DNA of 48,552 bases from positions 1 through 48,552 of the forward strand of contig JAJKHS010000008.1 in the NCBI GenBank assembly GCA_021154885.1. The letters run 5' to 3'. The position numbers and the translations under genes were made by a program. This document shows positions 33,008 through 40,765 of the stretch, one piece after another. This DNA is from Thermoanaerobaculum sp. GTDB lineage: Bacteria; Acidobacteriota; Thermoanaerobaculia; Multivoradales; UBA5704. Position 1 is the first letter of the stretch, and every line of letters starts with the position of its first letter. The notes beneath the pieces were generated by a model. The model saw nothing but the letters and a program-made list of their open reading frames with translations, had not been told where the DNA came from and made no database searches.

Positions 33008-34966
33008 TTACCCCCGCGCCATCAGATCCGCCACCGCCTTGTTGAAGCGCACGGGGTCAGGCAGCTCGCCGCCCTCGGCGATGAGACCGTAGCCGAAGAG
33101 GAGCTGGGCGTAGTCTTCGAGCACCGGGTCTTCCTTGTCCTTCTCGAAGCGCTCGCCGATCCTGGTCAGGATCTCGTGCTTCGGGTTGAGCTCCAGGATG
33201 CGGCGCTGCTTGGGGCCGCCGCCCTTGCCCTTCTGCAGGAGCTTTTCGAGCTGCGGGCTGTAGTCGTGCTCGGCGCCCACCAGGCAGACCGGCGAATTGG
33301 TGAGACGGTTGGTGAGGCGCACCTGCTTGACCCAGGTGTCGAGCTTTTTCTGAATGGCATCGAGGAGCGGCTTCATCTGCTCCTCCTTCGCCTTGAGCTC
33401 CTCCTCCGTCTGCTTCTTCTCTTCCTCGCTGCCCAGCGCCACCGTCCCCTTGCCCGCCGACTTCAGCTTCTTGCCGCCGTACTCGTGGAGCGACTGGGTG
33501 AGCAATTCGTCGACCGTGTCCACCAGGTAGAGGACCTCGTAGCCTTTCTCCTTGAACGCCTCCAGGTTGGGAGAGTTCTCCACCTGCGAGCGCGACTCGC
33601 CCGTGAGATAGAAGATCTCGTTCTGCCCCTCCTTCATGCGCTCCACGTACTCCTTGAGCGTGGTGAGCTTCTCCGGATTCTCCGGGTCATGCGACGACTG
33701 GAAGACCAGCAGCTCCAGCAGCTTCTCCTTGTTCTCGTAGTCGGCGCTGACCCCCTCCTTGATGGCGCGGCCGAACTCGGCCCAGAACTTGAGGTAGGTG
33801 TCGGGCTCCTTCTCCCGCATCTCCTGAAGCACGTCGAGGATCTTCTTGGTCAACCCCTTGCGGATGAGGGTGATGAAGCGGTCCTGCTGCAACATCTCGC
33901 GCGAGACGTTGAGCGCCAGGTCCGGCGAGTCCACCACGCCGCGCACGAAGCGCAGGTACTGGGGGAGCAGGTCCTCGCACTTCTCCAGGATCTGGATGCG
34001 CTTGACGTAGAGCTGGAGGCCCGGCTTCGAAGCTACGTAATAGAGGTCGTACGGCGCCTGCGCCGGGACGAACAGCAGCGCCTGGTACTCGATGCGCCCC
34101 TCGGCCTTGTAGGAAATGACCTTGAGCGGCTCGGTCCAGTCGTGGGCGATGTGCTTGTAGAACTCGGTGTAGTCCTCAGGCTTGACCTCGGACTGCGGCC
34201 GGGTCCAGATCGGCTTCATCGTGTTGAGGGTCTTCTCCTCCAGCGGCATCACCGGCTTCTCGCCCGTCTCCTTCTCCTTGGCAAGGTCCTCGATCTCGGG
34301 GTCCTTCTCGGCCTTGAGGACGATCGGGTAGCTGACGAAGTCGGAGTAGCGGCGGACGATGCGGCTGATTACCCAGCGGTCGGAGTATTCGTCGACGCCG
34401 TTGTCCTTGTCCTCGGGCTTCAGATAAAGGGTGATGGAGGTGCCGCGGCCGGATTTCTCCGTCTCTTCGACCGTATAGGTGCCGTCGCCGGTGGACTCCC
34501 AACGGGTGGCGGCCGTCTCGCCCGCCCGGCGAGTCACCAGCACGACGCGCTCGGCGGCCATGAAGGAGGAGTAGAAGCCGACGCCGAACTGGCCGATGAG
34601 CTCGGCGATCGACTGCTTGGACTCGCCTTGCTTGATACGGTCCACCAGCTCGCGGGTGCCGGACTTGGCGATGGTGCCGATGTTGGCGATCACCTCCTCG
34701 CGACTCATGCCGATGCCGTTATCGTGGATGGAGAGGGTGCGCAGGTTGCGGTCCGCCTCCAGGCGGATCTTCAGATCCTCGTCCCCCTCCAGGAGCTCCG
34801 GGCGGGTCAGCGCCTCGAACCGGAGCCGGTCGAGCGCATCGGACGAGTTCGAGATCAGCTCGCGGAGGAAGATCTCCTTGTTCGAGTACAGCGAATGGAT
34901 CATCAGGTCGAGGAGCTGCCGGGTTTCGGCTTGAAACTGCAGGGTCTCGACGGTCGCAGTGGCCAT
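33008..34966 (-). CDS. htpG: chaperone HtpG (Hsp90)
   Basis: A 652-residue Hsp90. The N-terminal GHKL ATPase domain has SNKEIFLRELISNSSDALDRLRF split over the first helices, HDNGIGM, and GQFGVGFYSSFM. The middle domain has the family's FVRGVVDSPDLALNVSREML with the catalytic arginine, and the C-terminal dimerisation domain ends in LLFGYGLIAEGGELPDP. Start at 34966 follows AGGAGGA. The N-terminal MATATVETLQFQAETRQLL is the normal start. The longer frame to 35053 is rejected. A cytosolic ATP-driven chaperone. Confidence 0.96.
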   Translation of the reverse strand: MATATVETLQFQAETRQLLDLMIHSLYSNKEIFLRELISNSSDALDRLRFEALTRPELLEGDEDLKIRLEADRNLRTLSIHDNGIGMSREEVIANIGTIAKSGTRELVDRIKQGESKQSIAELIGQFGVGFYSSFMAAERVVLVTRRAGETAATRWESTGDGTYTVEETEKSGRGTSITLYLKPEDKDNGVDEYSDRWVISRIVRRYSDFVSYPIVLKAEKDPEIEDLAKEKETGEKPVMPLEEKTLNTMKPIWTRPQSEVKPEDYTEFYKHIAHDWTEPLKVISYKAEGRIEYQALLFVPAQAPYDLYYVASKPGLQLYVKRIQILEKCEDLLPQYLRFVRGVVDSPDLALNVSREMLQQDRFITLIRKGLTKKILDVLQEMREKEPDTYLKFWAEFGRAIKEGVSADYENKEKLLELLVFQSSHDPENPEKLTTLKEYVERMKEGQNEIFYLTGESRSQVENSPNLEAFKEKGYEVLYLVDTVDELLTQSLHEYGGKKLKSAGKGTVALGSEEEKKQTEEELKAKEEQMKPLLDAIQKKLDTWVKQVRLTNRLTNSPVCLVGAEHDYSPQLEKLLQKGKGGGPKQRRILELNPKHEILTRIGERFEKDKEDPVLEDYAQLLFGYGLIAEGGELPDPVRFNKAVADLMARG

Positions 34967-35263
34967 GAATGTCCTCCTGGTCTTTGAGTCTAAAGTCCGA
35001 GCCGCGCGCAGAGCGGCGGCGGCCTCCAAGCCGCCCCTTCGAACGCCGCGCACTGGGCTGGGAATTCCCCCTGGCGACTTCCAGCACGAAAGTCTGACGA
35101 CAGGGGCGTCAAGTAAATGTTAGTCGAAGACGCGCAGAATTGCAAGCGGATCGTCTCCCTTGACGACGAGGAAGGCTCGTCGCAAGCTTCAGCCGTCGCG
35201 ATCACGCCGGAGCTTCCAGGGCGGGGCGCATGGCGCGTCATCGCCTCTTCCAAGGAGAGATTC
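34967..35263 (+). other. intergenic region ahead of the lanthipeptide-like gene
   Basis: No supported gene. It must hold the htpG promoter (minus) and the promoter of the 35264 gene (plus). I could not assign either with confidence; TTGACG at 35159-35164 is the only -35-like box on the plus strand, and no matching -10 was found. The only clear element is AAGGAG just before 35264. Confidence 0.3.
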
Positions 35264-35425
35264 ATGAAAAAGCAGATCCGGAAGAAGCTGTCGCTGAGCA
35301 GGGAGACGCTGCGCGGTCTGGAGGAGGGGAGCTTCAAGGATGCAGTCGGCGGCGCCACGGCGCAACGGACCGTCTGCGGCTCCTGCCCGCCTTCGGCGTG
35401 CCATCCCACGCTCTGCTGCCCGTGA
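35264..35425 (+). CDS. lanthipeptide-like RiPP precursor with double-glycine leader
   Basis: A 53-residue peptide. The leader MKKQIRKKLSLSRETLRGLE has the pattern K-K-L-x-L-x-x-E-T-L-R-x-L, which is the hallmark of precursor peptides annotated as class I lanthipeptide/GG-leader natural products. The leader ends in AVGG at residue 30. The 23-residue core then contains five cysteines (38, 41, 46, 51, 52), three threonines and two serines, the raw material for thioether rings. AAGGAG precedes the ATG at the right distance. No LanB/LanC, LanM, protease or exporter gene is in the window, so any modification must be done in trans. An in-frame ORF from 35117 would hide the leader and is rejected. 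Confidence 0.78.
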   Translation: MKKQIRKKLSLSRETLRGLEEGSFKDAVGGATAQRTVCGSCPPSACHPTLCCP

Positions 35426-35438
35426 AGCTTGCGAACGT

Positions 35439-35471
35439 GCCGGGCGGCCGGTGGTGAGCCGGCCGTCCGGC
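35439..35471. terminator. terminator-like hairpin after the precursor peptide gene
   Basis: GCCGGGCGGCCGG (35439-35451) pairs with CCGGCCGTCCGGC (35459-35471) with one G-U pair and a seven-base loop. It separates the precursor gene from the convergent DUF421 gene. Confidence 0.6.
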
Positions 35472-36047
35472 CTAGCCGATCTCGATCCGCACTGTCTGGA
35501 CCCCCTGCTCGACCCGGACCTCCACCACCCGAGGGCTCTCCTTCCTGGTGATCACGCTGATGTCGCCGTTGCGCTCGAAGCGGGCTTCCTGCACGCGGCC
35601 TGGGTCGGTCACGTGGGCGACCAGGCGGAGGGCTTCTTCGAGGTCGCCGGGGCTGAGGCGGAGCCTTCGCACCCCTTCTTCCAGGACCCGGCCGTCCTGG
35701 ATCAGGAGATGCGGGCTCCCCTTGAAGAGCTTGCCCAACCGGCGGTTGCGGAAGGTGACCCAGGCCAGGAACTGATGGGTGACCACCAGCACGATGGACG
35801 CCGCGGCGGTCATGAGCACGGTGCTCGAGCCGTTGATCGCGCGGCTGAGCACCGATCCCAGGACGAAGCCGAGGACCACGTCGAAGGCGGTCTCCCGGCC
35901 GAGGAAGCGGTTGTCCCCGATCCGGAGGATGGCCCAGCCGAAGAGGTAGATGAGAAGCGCGCGGAAGCAGACCTGCAGGGCATTGACGTCCTTGGCCTCC
36001 TGTCCGGCGCCGAAGAGCCATTGCAATCCATGCCAGAGTTGATCCAT
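35472..36047 (-). CDS. DUF421 (YetF-like) membrane protein
   Basis: A 191-residue protein with three N-terminal membrane helices (VCFRALLIYLFGWAILRI, FDVVLGFVLGSVLSRAI, VLMTAAASIVLVVTHQFL). The DUF421 cytoplasmic domain follows (FKGSPHLLIQDGRVLEEGVRRLRLSPGDLEEALR, RVQEARFERNGDISVI). YetF-type proteins are of uncertain function; some have been linked to lipid or spore-related processes. The start at 36047 follows GGAGGTCGAG. It is divergent from the gene at 36663, with the hicBA module lying between them. Confidence 0.85.
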   Translation of the reverse strand: MDQLWHGLQWLFGAGQEAKDVNALQVCFRALLIYLFGWAILRIGDNRFLGRETAFDVVLGFVLGSVLSRAINGSSTVLMTAAASIVLVVTHQFLAWVTFRNRRLGKLFKGSPHLLIQDGRVLEEGVRRLRLSPGDLEEALRLVAHVTDPGRVQEARFERNGDISVITRKESPRVVEVRVEQGVQTVRIEIG

Positions 36048-36093
36048 CTCGACCTCCAATCCATCCCGTCGTCCGCCTCCGAGCGCCTGCAAC

Positions 36094-36125
36094 GCCCGAG
36101 CCTGTAAGATCGCGGCGAGGAGGTC
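36094..36125. repeat. 32-bp direct repeat, left copy, flanking hicBA
   Basis: It matches 36628-36659 at 30 of 32 positions. The repeat includes GCCCGAGCCTGTAAGATC, containing an extended -10 box (TGTAAGAT), and ends in GAGGAGGTC, a Shine-Dalgarno sequence. Here it leads only into a four-codon ORF (ATG AGT GGC TGA at 36138), so it looks like a duplicated gene front. Confidence 0.8.
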
Positions 36126-36161
36126 GCGGTAGGAGGAATGAGTGGCTGATCGCCGCTGGCT

Positions 36162-36350
36162 CTAAAACTGGGGTGGCAGGCCGGCCTGCTTACAGATCTC
36201 GTTCGCCGTGATCCGGTCGAGGGTCCGGTGTCTCTTGACAGGGATTGACTTCGAGTCGTTCGTGTAGATGGAGTGGTTGGCGCCTTCCCGCAGCAGGTAG
36301 AAGCCGTTGGACTGCAGATACTGGATCAGGTCACGCCGTTTGACGGACAT
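36162..36350 (-). CDS. hicA: HicA-family mRNA interferase toxin
   Basis: A 62-residue double-stranded-RNA-binding-like toxin: MSVKRRDLIQYLQSNGFYLLREGANHSIYTN, with the catalytic histidine in GANHSIY, then VKRHRTLDRITANEICKQAGL. HicA cleaves mRNA when released from HicB. Its start overlaps the hicB end by 20 bases, so the antitoxin gene comes first (hicB-hicA). The module sits between 32-bp direct repeats. Confidence 0.9.
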   Translation of the reverse strand: MSVKRRDLIQYLQSNGFYLLREGANHSIYTNDSKSIPVKRHRTLDRITANEICKQAGLPPQF

Positions 36351-36570
36351 GGTCCAGATCGATGGCCACCGGTTCAAAGAGATCGTTGCCGCAAGGGATT
36401 TCCTTACCCTGCTGACGATAGGCGAGGATCATCTCGCAGAGGGCATCTCGCAGCATCGACCGGCACTCTTCGACTCCGCGCCCTTCCGTGACCACCTCCG
36501 GCCACTCAACCAGTTGGCCCAGATAGCCGGAATCGATTTTCGTGTAACGGGCAGTATAACTCGTGACCAT
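36331..36570 (-). CDS. hicB: HicB-family antitoxin
   Basis: A 79-residue protein with the degenerate RNase-H fold of HicB: YTARYTKIDSGYLGQLVEWPEVVTEGRG, then ECRSMLRDALCEMILAYRQQGKEIP. No DNA-binding C-terminal domain follows, so this is the short form and autoregulation may depend on the complex. GAGGAG upstream of the ATG and TAGGAT about 20 bases before suggest its own promoter. It neutralises HicA encoded just downstream. Confidence 0.9.
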   Translation of the reverse strand: MVTSYTARYTKIDSGYLGQLVEWPEVVTEGRGVEECRSMLRDALCEMILAYRQQGKEIPCGNDLFEPVAIDLDHVRQTA

Positions 36571-36627
36571 CGCAGTGCTCCTCGTCGAGGCATCCTACAC
36601 CAAGCCGCTACAACTCGCAGGTCAGGA

Positions 36628-36659
36628 GCCCGAGCCTGTAAGATCCCGGTGAGGAGGTC
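36628..36659. repeat. 32-bp direct repeat, right copy, with promoter and ribosome binding site of the 36663 gene
   Basis: Same repeat as at 36094-36125 with two mismatches. Here it works as the front of a gene: TGTAAGAT (36637-36644) is an extended -10 box, and GAGGAGG (36651-36657) is the ribosome binding site for the ATG at 36663. Confidence 0.8.
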
Positions 36660-36662
36660 CTG

Positions 36663-37157
36663 ATGGCCTGGGGACGAAAACGTGAAGGCGGCGGGTGCGT
36701 GGGCTGGCTGGCCCTGCTGCTGGCGGGCCTGGCCCTGCTGGTGGCCTGGGCGGCGTACAAGCGCACGGGCGGCGAGGTTGGGACCGTGCTGAAGGACGCG
36801 GGAGTCCAGAGCCGCGGCGCGGCCGGGGCCGACAGCGATCTGGCGGCGTGGCAGACCGACCTGGCGCAGGCCCGGGACCGGCTCCTCGGCCGCCGGGACG
36901 AGGTGGCGAGCGACCGCAACCTGGAACAGGTGCGGCGCGACGTGGAGCAAGTCCGGACGAGCCTGGAGCAGGCCTATCGCAAGGCCGGCGCGGCGAAGGA
37001 GCAGTGGAAGGACCTCGACGCCGGTCTCCAACGTCTGGAGGGACAGCTCAAGGAAGGGGGCTCGAAGGCCCTGGCCACCCTCGACCAAACCCTGGCGAAG
37101 CTCCGCGCTGCCACGAACCCCGAGCCGAAGAAGGACGACGGAGATGGTCGGCGCTGA
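36663..37157 (+). CDS. membrane-anchored coiled-coil protein
   Basis: A 164-residue protein with one N-terminal membrane helix (VGWLALLLAGLALLVAWAAY). A long charged coiled coil follows (LAAWQTDLAQARDRLLGRRDEV, LEQVRRDVEQVRTSLEQAYRKAG, LDAGLQRLEGQLKEG). The C-terminus is Lys/Asp-rich. I do not recognise the family. Its 3' end overlaps the aminotransferase-like gene by 14 bases, so the two are co-transcribed from the promoter in the 36628 repeat. Confidence 0.7.
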   Translation: MAWGRKREGGGCVGWLALLLAGLALLVAWAAYKRTGGEVGTVLKDAGVQSRGAAGADSDLAAWQTDLAQARDRLLGRRDEVASDRNLEQVRRDVEQVRTSLEQAYRKAGAAKEQWKDLDAGLQRLEGQLKEGGSKALATLDQTLAKLRAATNPEPKKDDGDGRR

Positions 37158-38166
37158 TCCGATCCTCGAGCCGGACGCGGTGATCCGGGAGGTCTCGCCG
37201 GCGCTCTGGCTCACCCTCTCGTCCCTGGGCCGGGCCCTGCGCCAGCCCGCGTCCTTCCTGCCGCTGCAGACGGCGGAGGCCCGGGGAACGACCTTCAACG
37301 CCACCATCGGCCAGATCACCGACGGCCGCGGCGGAGCCGTCCCCCTCCCCACCATGGCTGCGGCCCTCGCCGGTCTCGACGAGGCGGAGCGGAGCCGGGC
37401 CTTCCTCTACTCCTCGGTCAAGGGTTTCCCCGACCTGCGGCGCCTCTGGCGGGAGTGGCAGCGGCGGGGAGTGCGCGCCGAGATCCCCTCTTCTCTCCCC
37501 ATGGTCACCGTGGGCACGACCCAGGCCCTGGCCCTGGCGGCCAAGCTGGTCGTCGCCGAAGGCCGCAAGGTAGTTCTGCCTGCGCCGTTGCGGGACGCAG
37601 ACCGGGAGCTGTTCAAGGTCCGGCTGGGGGCGGAGGCCATTCCGTGCGACTGCTGCCAAGGCGGGAGCTTCGATCCGGCGGCCGTCTCCCGTATCCTGGC
37701 CGAGCTGCCGGACGGCGAGCCCGCCGTGGTCGTGCTGGAGTTCCCGCGGGAGGATACCGGCTACGAGCCGAAGTCGCGCGAGCGCACGACCTTCTGTTGG
37801 GCGCTCGCCAGTGCCGCCGAGCGCCGGCCCGTGGTGGCGATCGTGGACGACACCTGGGAGGGCCTGGGTACGCCGAGCACCTCCCTCTTCTGGGGCCTGA
37901 TCGGCCTCCACCCCAACCTGGTGCCCCTCAAGGTCGACGGCGCGGAAGGCCAGCTCGGTTTCGCCGGCGGCCGAATCGGCTTCCTCACCTTCCCCTTCGA
38001 GCCCGAGAGCCCGATCACCGTCGCGCTGGAGAGCAAGCTCAAGATGCTGCTGCGGGCCGAGGTAGGGTCACCCTCGGCGGCGTCGCAGGTGCTGTTGTTG
38101 CAGGCTTTGCAAGCACGGGTTCAAGGGATCTGTACTCCTCCCCAACTATTAGGACAAAGCCCATGA
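37144..38166 (+). pseudogene. truncated PLP aminotransferase-like gene fused to a PIN-toxin tail
   Basis: The 340-residue product matches fold-type I aminotransferases over about 320 residues: GTTFNATIGQITDG, FPDLRRLWREWQRR, VTVGTTQALALAAKLV, VVLEFPREDTGY, VAIVDDTWEGLG, GFAGGRIGFLTFPFEPESP. It stops about 100 residues short, after LLLQALQ. The last residues, GICTPPQLLGQSP, do not belong to the family; they match the C-terminus of PIN toxins, including the remnant at 43980-44165 (VLCTPLQLLDRRFP). At the PLP-lysine position, where homologues read DGATKE, it reads DGAEGQ. Both points suggest an inactive remnant. Its stop overlaps the start of the 38163 gene (ATGA). Confidence 0.65.
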
Positions 38167-38390
38167 CGAAGAACAAGGCCGAATGGCGCGACCCGATAGT
38201 CGAGGAGATCCATCGCTTTCGTGAGGAATACGCCAAGAAGTTCGACTACGATCCCGAGAAGATGTTCCTCGACTTGAGGCGGCGGCAGGAGGAGAGTGGG
38301 GATCCCGTGGTTTCCTTCAGCCCCAAACCCGCTGTCGCAGCCAATCCTCCAATCGCACCCGCACGTCCCTCGAAGCGTCGCGGTACTTGA
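38163..38390 (+). CDS. small antitoxin-like protein, paralogue 1
   Basis: A 75-residue protein: AEWRDPIVEEIHRFREEYAK then KFDYDPEKMFLDLRRRQEES, ending VVSFS. The WRDP[IL]V-E-[IV] and EYA-KFD[YF]DP patterns are shared with the protein at 44162, and small proteins of this type accompany PIN-domain toxins in many genomes, where they are presumed antitoxins. The C-terminal 18 residues (after SFSPKP) are encoded by the antisense strand of a duplicated dapD 3' end, so this tail is an accident of recombination. The ATG overlaps the stop of the PIN-derived tail of the preceding gene. Confidence 0.7.
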   Translation: MTKNKAEWRDPIVEEIHRFREEYAKKFDYDPEKMFLDLRRRQEESGDPVVSFSPKPAVAANPPIAPARPSKRRGT

Positions 38391-38398
38391 CGACCCCT
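38329..38398. repeat. duplicated dapD 3' end, copy A
   Basis: On the minus strand it reads VVKYRDASRDVRVRLEDWLR, compared with VIVKYRDASTDVRVRLEDW plus LR in the real DapD. About 70 bases are shared with copy C at 44395-44467 at roughly 88 percent identity by eye, and the core CGCAGCCAATCCTCCA is identical in all three copies. Confidence 0.85.
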
Positions 38399-38414
38399 GG
38401 GGGTTCATGCCGGC

Positions 38415-39047
38415 TTAGCCAGCCTCCGGCACCCCATCGAAGAATTCAACCGCGCCCGTTTCCAGAGAATACTCGGCGCCAACGACCAGCAGACGATCGT
38501 CCTGGATCAGTTGCTCGAGCACCTGGGAGCCGTGTCGCAGGTGGTTCGCGGAGGCGCGGATGTTGGCGCGAACCGCCTGGTTTACCAGAGCCTCCAGGTC
38601 GTGACCGAGGCCGGCCTCGATCAATCCCTCCACCGACGGCCGCACGCGATCGACGATCGCCCGCAGATTGCGCGACTGGTTTTCTGTCGGCCTCCGCAGC
38701 TCTTCGAGGGTTGCCAGGATGGCTCCGCACTGCGAGTGGCCGAGCACCACCACCAGGGGCGTGCCGAAACGCGCGGCTGCGAATTCGACGCTGCCAACCT
38801 GGGAAGGCGCGACGATGTTGCCGGCAACGCGAATGACGAACAGGTCTCCCAGGCCCTGATCGAACACGATCTCCGCAGGAACGCGCGAATCCGAACAGCC
38901 GAGGATGATCGCAAAAGGTTCCTGACTCTTCGCCAGCTCGGCGCGCCGGCTCTGGCTGAGAAAGGCGTCCGACGCGCGCACGTCCGACCTGAACCGGAGA
39001 TTTCCCTCTCGGAGACGTTGAAGTGCTTCGCGCGCGGAGATCATCAT
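38415..39047 (-). CDS. beta-class carbonic anhydrase
   Basis: A 210-residue beta-carbonic anhydrase that interconverts CO2 and bicarbonate. Zinc ligands and the Asp-Arg dyad are in LGCSDSRVPAE (Cys, Asp, Arg), the remaining ligands in LGHSQCGAI (His, Cys). FVIRVAGNIV and GSVEFAAARFGTPLVVVLGHS are conserved blocks. No signal peptide. It overlaps the end of the glyoxalase-fold gene by four bases, and both lie just inside the left dapD-tail repeat, so they are part of the accessory segment. Confidence 0.93.
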   Translation of the reverse strand: MMISAREALQRLREGNLRFRSDVRASDAFLSQSRRAELAKSQEPFAIILGCSDSRVPAEIVFDQGLGDLFVIRVAGNIVAPSQVGSVEFAAARFGTPLVVVLGHSQCGAILATLEELRRPTENQSRNLRAIVDRVRPSVEGLIEAGLGHDLEALVNQAVRANIRASANHLRHGSQVLEQLIQDDRLLVVGAEYSLETGAVEFFDGVPEAG

Positions 39048-39415
39048 GGGTTCGTGGGTTGCTGGTAGAGGCCGAAGACGTTGCCCGCGGGATCGCGGAA
39101 CCTCGCGGTGATCTCAGGTGCATCCGCGCCGATGGGCTGCACGATCTCCCCCCCGTGAGCGACGATCGTCTCGACGGTCGCGGCAGCACTGTCGACCATG
39201 ATGTAGATCAACACGCCGGGCGCGGTGGACGGCGGCCGGCCCTGTACCCACGTGCCGCTCACCTCGCCGACGCTATCGTCAAAGGCGATCGTCCCGTCGC
39301 CGCGCTGCCGGGTGTGCCAGCCGAAGACAGCTTCGTAGAAGGAGATCGATCGACGGATATCGGTCGCGGGAATCTCGAGGTAGCAGATTTTGCCGTTTGA
39401 CAGAGTGGGAGGCAT
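39044..39415 (-). CDS. glyoxalase/VOC-fold protein
   Basis: A 123-residue vicinal-oxygen-chelate protein: KICYLEIPATDIRRSISFYEAVFGW is the first beta-alpha-beta unit. GVLIYIMVDSAAATVETIVAHGGEIVQP is the second, with RFRDPAGNVFGLYQ at the end holding the conserved DP.GN. Metal ligands and substrate are not certain. AAGGAG precedes the ATG. It is the first gene of a pair with the carbonic anhydrase. Confidence 0.87.
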   Translation of the reverse strand: MPPTLSNGKICYLEIPATDIRRSISFYEAVFGWHTRQRGDGTIAFDDSVGEVSGTWVQGRPPSTAPGVLIYIMVDSAAATVETIVAHGGEIVQPIGADAPEITARFRDPAGNVFGLYQQPTNP

Positions 39416-39506
39416 CAGGGGCTCCTTTGCGTGGTCTACGCTCGTCCTGGTGAAAGATACACGGGTTTCTCAATCCTCGTCAAACCGATGGGCCGCGGAT
39501 AAAGAC

Positions 39507-40508
39507 TCAGGCGGCGATGAGCTCCTTCAGCGCTTTCGCCGCGGGAATGAGTACGCCCACGACAACGCTCGTCATTGACAGGACGTCCAGAGGCCAACTG
39601 CGTTCGGCGCGCACGGCATCATGCCACTTGAGCACCGTGTTGACGGCCTCCGCGGCGTCTTTACTCCCGGATTGACGCCACTCGGAAAATTTCTCCTGAA
39701 GAATCTCTGACAACTGCCGCAATCTTTCCTGTTTCGCCTTCTCCAACAGGACATGGATGTAATACTCAACCGCACAAAAGAAAAACACGACGGTGGCGGC
39801 GAGGGGAATCACCCACCAGCCCACGGGACCGTTGGCGAGAAACCATGTACCACCCGGGCTCAACCAGATCCCGATCACCGCCAGCAGGTACGCCAGCAAG
39901 CCGCCGGCGAACACCTGCATCAGCACGCCGTGAAGAACGCTGATCTCTGCTTGCGGCCAGGCGAACGGCAGCACCTTGACGCCAAATCCTGAAAGCTGAT
40001 GCAAGACCGTGAGGAGCCGCAGGAACGCCCATCCCGCCACACCGGTCAAAAAGAGAAGGAGCGCAGAAAACAGATAAAAGACGAAGAGCGCTCCTCCAGA
40101 CCATGGAATCCAAGCCCATTTGATGGTTGGAATGCCCGCGGTTACCAGAACAGCCCCCAGGGCATAGGGACGAAAACCACCGAAGGCGGAATCCAACGCC
40201 TGATCCCACCAGGCAGAGGCGCTCTCAGGGCTTGCCGACATCTCGACGACGGCGGACTTTGCGGCGCTTAGACGCTTCAGCATGAAACTCGTGAGCAGCG
40301 GCAGGAAGGCGGCCAGGACGATCAGCACGATCTCTGCGGGCACGTACTCCCCCTGCCAATCGCCAGCCCATTGCGAGAGCAGAGCGCCGAGACCTACGAG
40401 GACCACCGCAAGGGCCACCCCCTTCGGAAATCGGACGACGACGGTTCGGCTGGCGGCGGCTGCCGACAAGACCTGCCGGGGAGGAGGATTACCCTGGTCA
40501 GTCTTCAT
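39507..40508 (-). CDS. polytopic membrane protein of unknown function
   Basis: A 333-residue protein with about seven hydrophobic segments (VALAVVLVGLGALLSQW, AEIVLIVLAAFLPLLTSF, ALFVFYLFSALLLFLTGVAGW, GLLAYLLAVIGIWL, GWWVIPLAATVVFFFCAV). An amphipathic region follows (EKAKQERLRQLSEILQEKFSEW), then a last hydrophobic segment at the C-terminus. No family recognised. Its start overlaps the end of the truncated antitoxin-like gene by four bases (ATGA). Confidence 0.7.
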   Translation of the reverse strand: MKTDQGNPPPRQVLSAAAASRTVVVRFPKGVALAVVLVGLGALLSQWAGDWQGEYVPAEIVLIVLAAFLPLLTSFMLKRLSAAKSAVVEMSASPESASAWWDQALDSAFGGFRPYALGAVLVTAGIPTIKWAWIPWSGGALFVFYLFSALLLFLTGVAGWAFLRLLTVLHQLSGFGVKVLPFAWPQAEISVLHGVLMQVFAGGLLAYLLAVIGIWLSPGGTWFLANGPVGWWVIPLAATVVFFFCAVEYYIHVLLEKAKQERLRQLSEILQEKFSEWRQSGSKDAAEAVNTVLKWHDAVRAERSWPLDVLSMTSVVVGVLIPAAKALKELIAA

Positions 40509-40735
40509 CTGTGGGCCTTGGCCCGTCCGCTGGAAGCCTTGGATGGGCGAGGAAACGGTACGAGTCGGATCTCGACTTCGCAGCCGACGACGCGCGCCCG
40601 AGCCAGTAGTTCCCGGGCGAGAGCGTACTCGTTCCCGAGGTTCTCGTAGGTCTCTCCGAAACCCTTGCGCTTCAGGGCCTTCTCGAGGAACGCCTCATGG
40701 TCGTGAGCGACGGGTCGATACTTAAGATCAGCCAT
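40505..40735 (-). pseudogene. truncated XRE-type antitoxin-like gene
   Basis: The 76 codons start MADLKYRPVAHDHEAFLEKALK and continue with YENLGNEYALARELLARAR. This is the usual lead-in of HigA-type antitoxins, which in complete proteins is followed at once by an XRE helix-turn-helix. Here the sequence after LLARAR is unrelated (VVGCEVEIRLVPFPRP) and no HTH exists. The toxin partner is not next to it. I take it as a remnant, although translation may persist because the next gene overlaps it. Confidence 0.6.
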
Positions 40736-40765
40736 CTTGCACCTCCTTCGCGTCATAACCCATCT

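Noticed and set aside
35117-35263. N-terminal extension of the lanthipeptide-like ORF from an ATG at 35117
   Set aside because: No ribosome site before 35117, while AAGGAG stands just before 35264, where the conserved leader begins.
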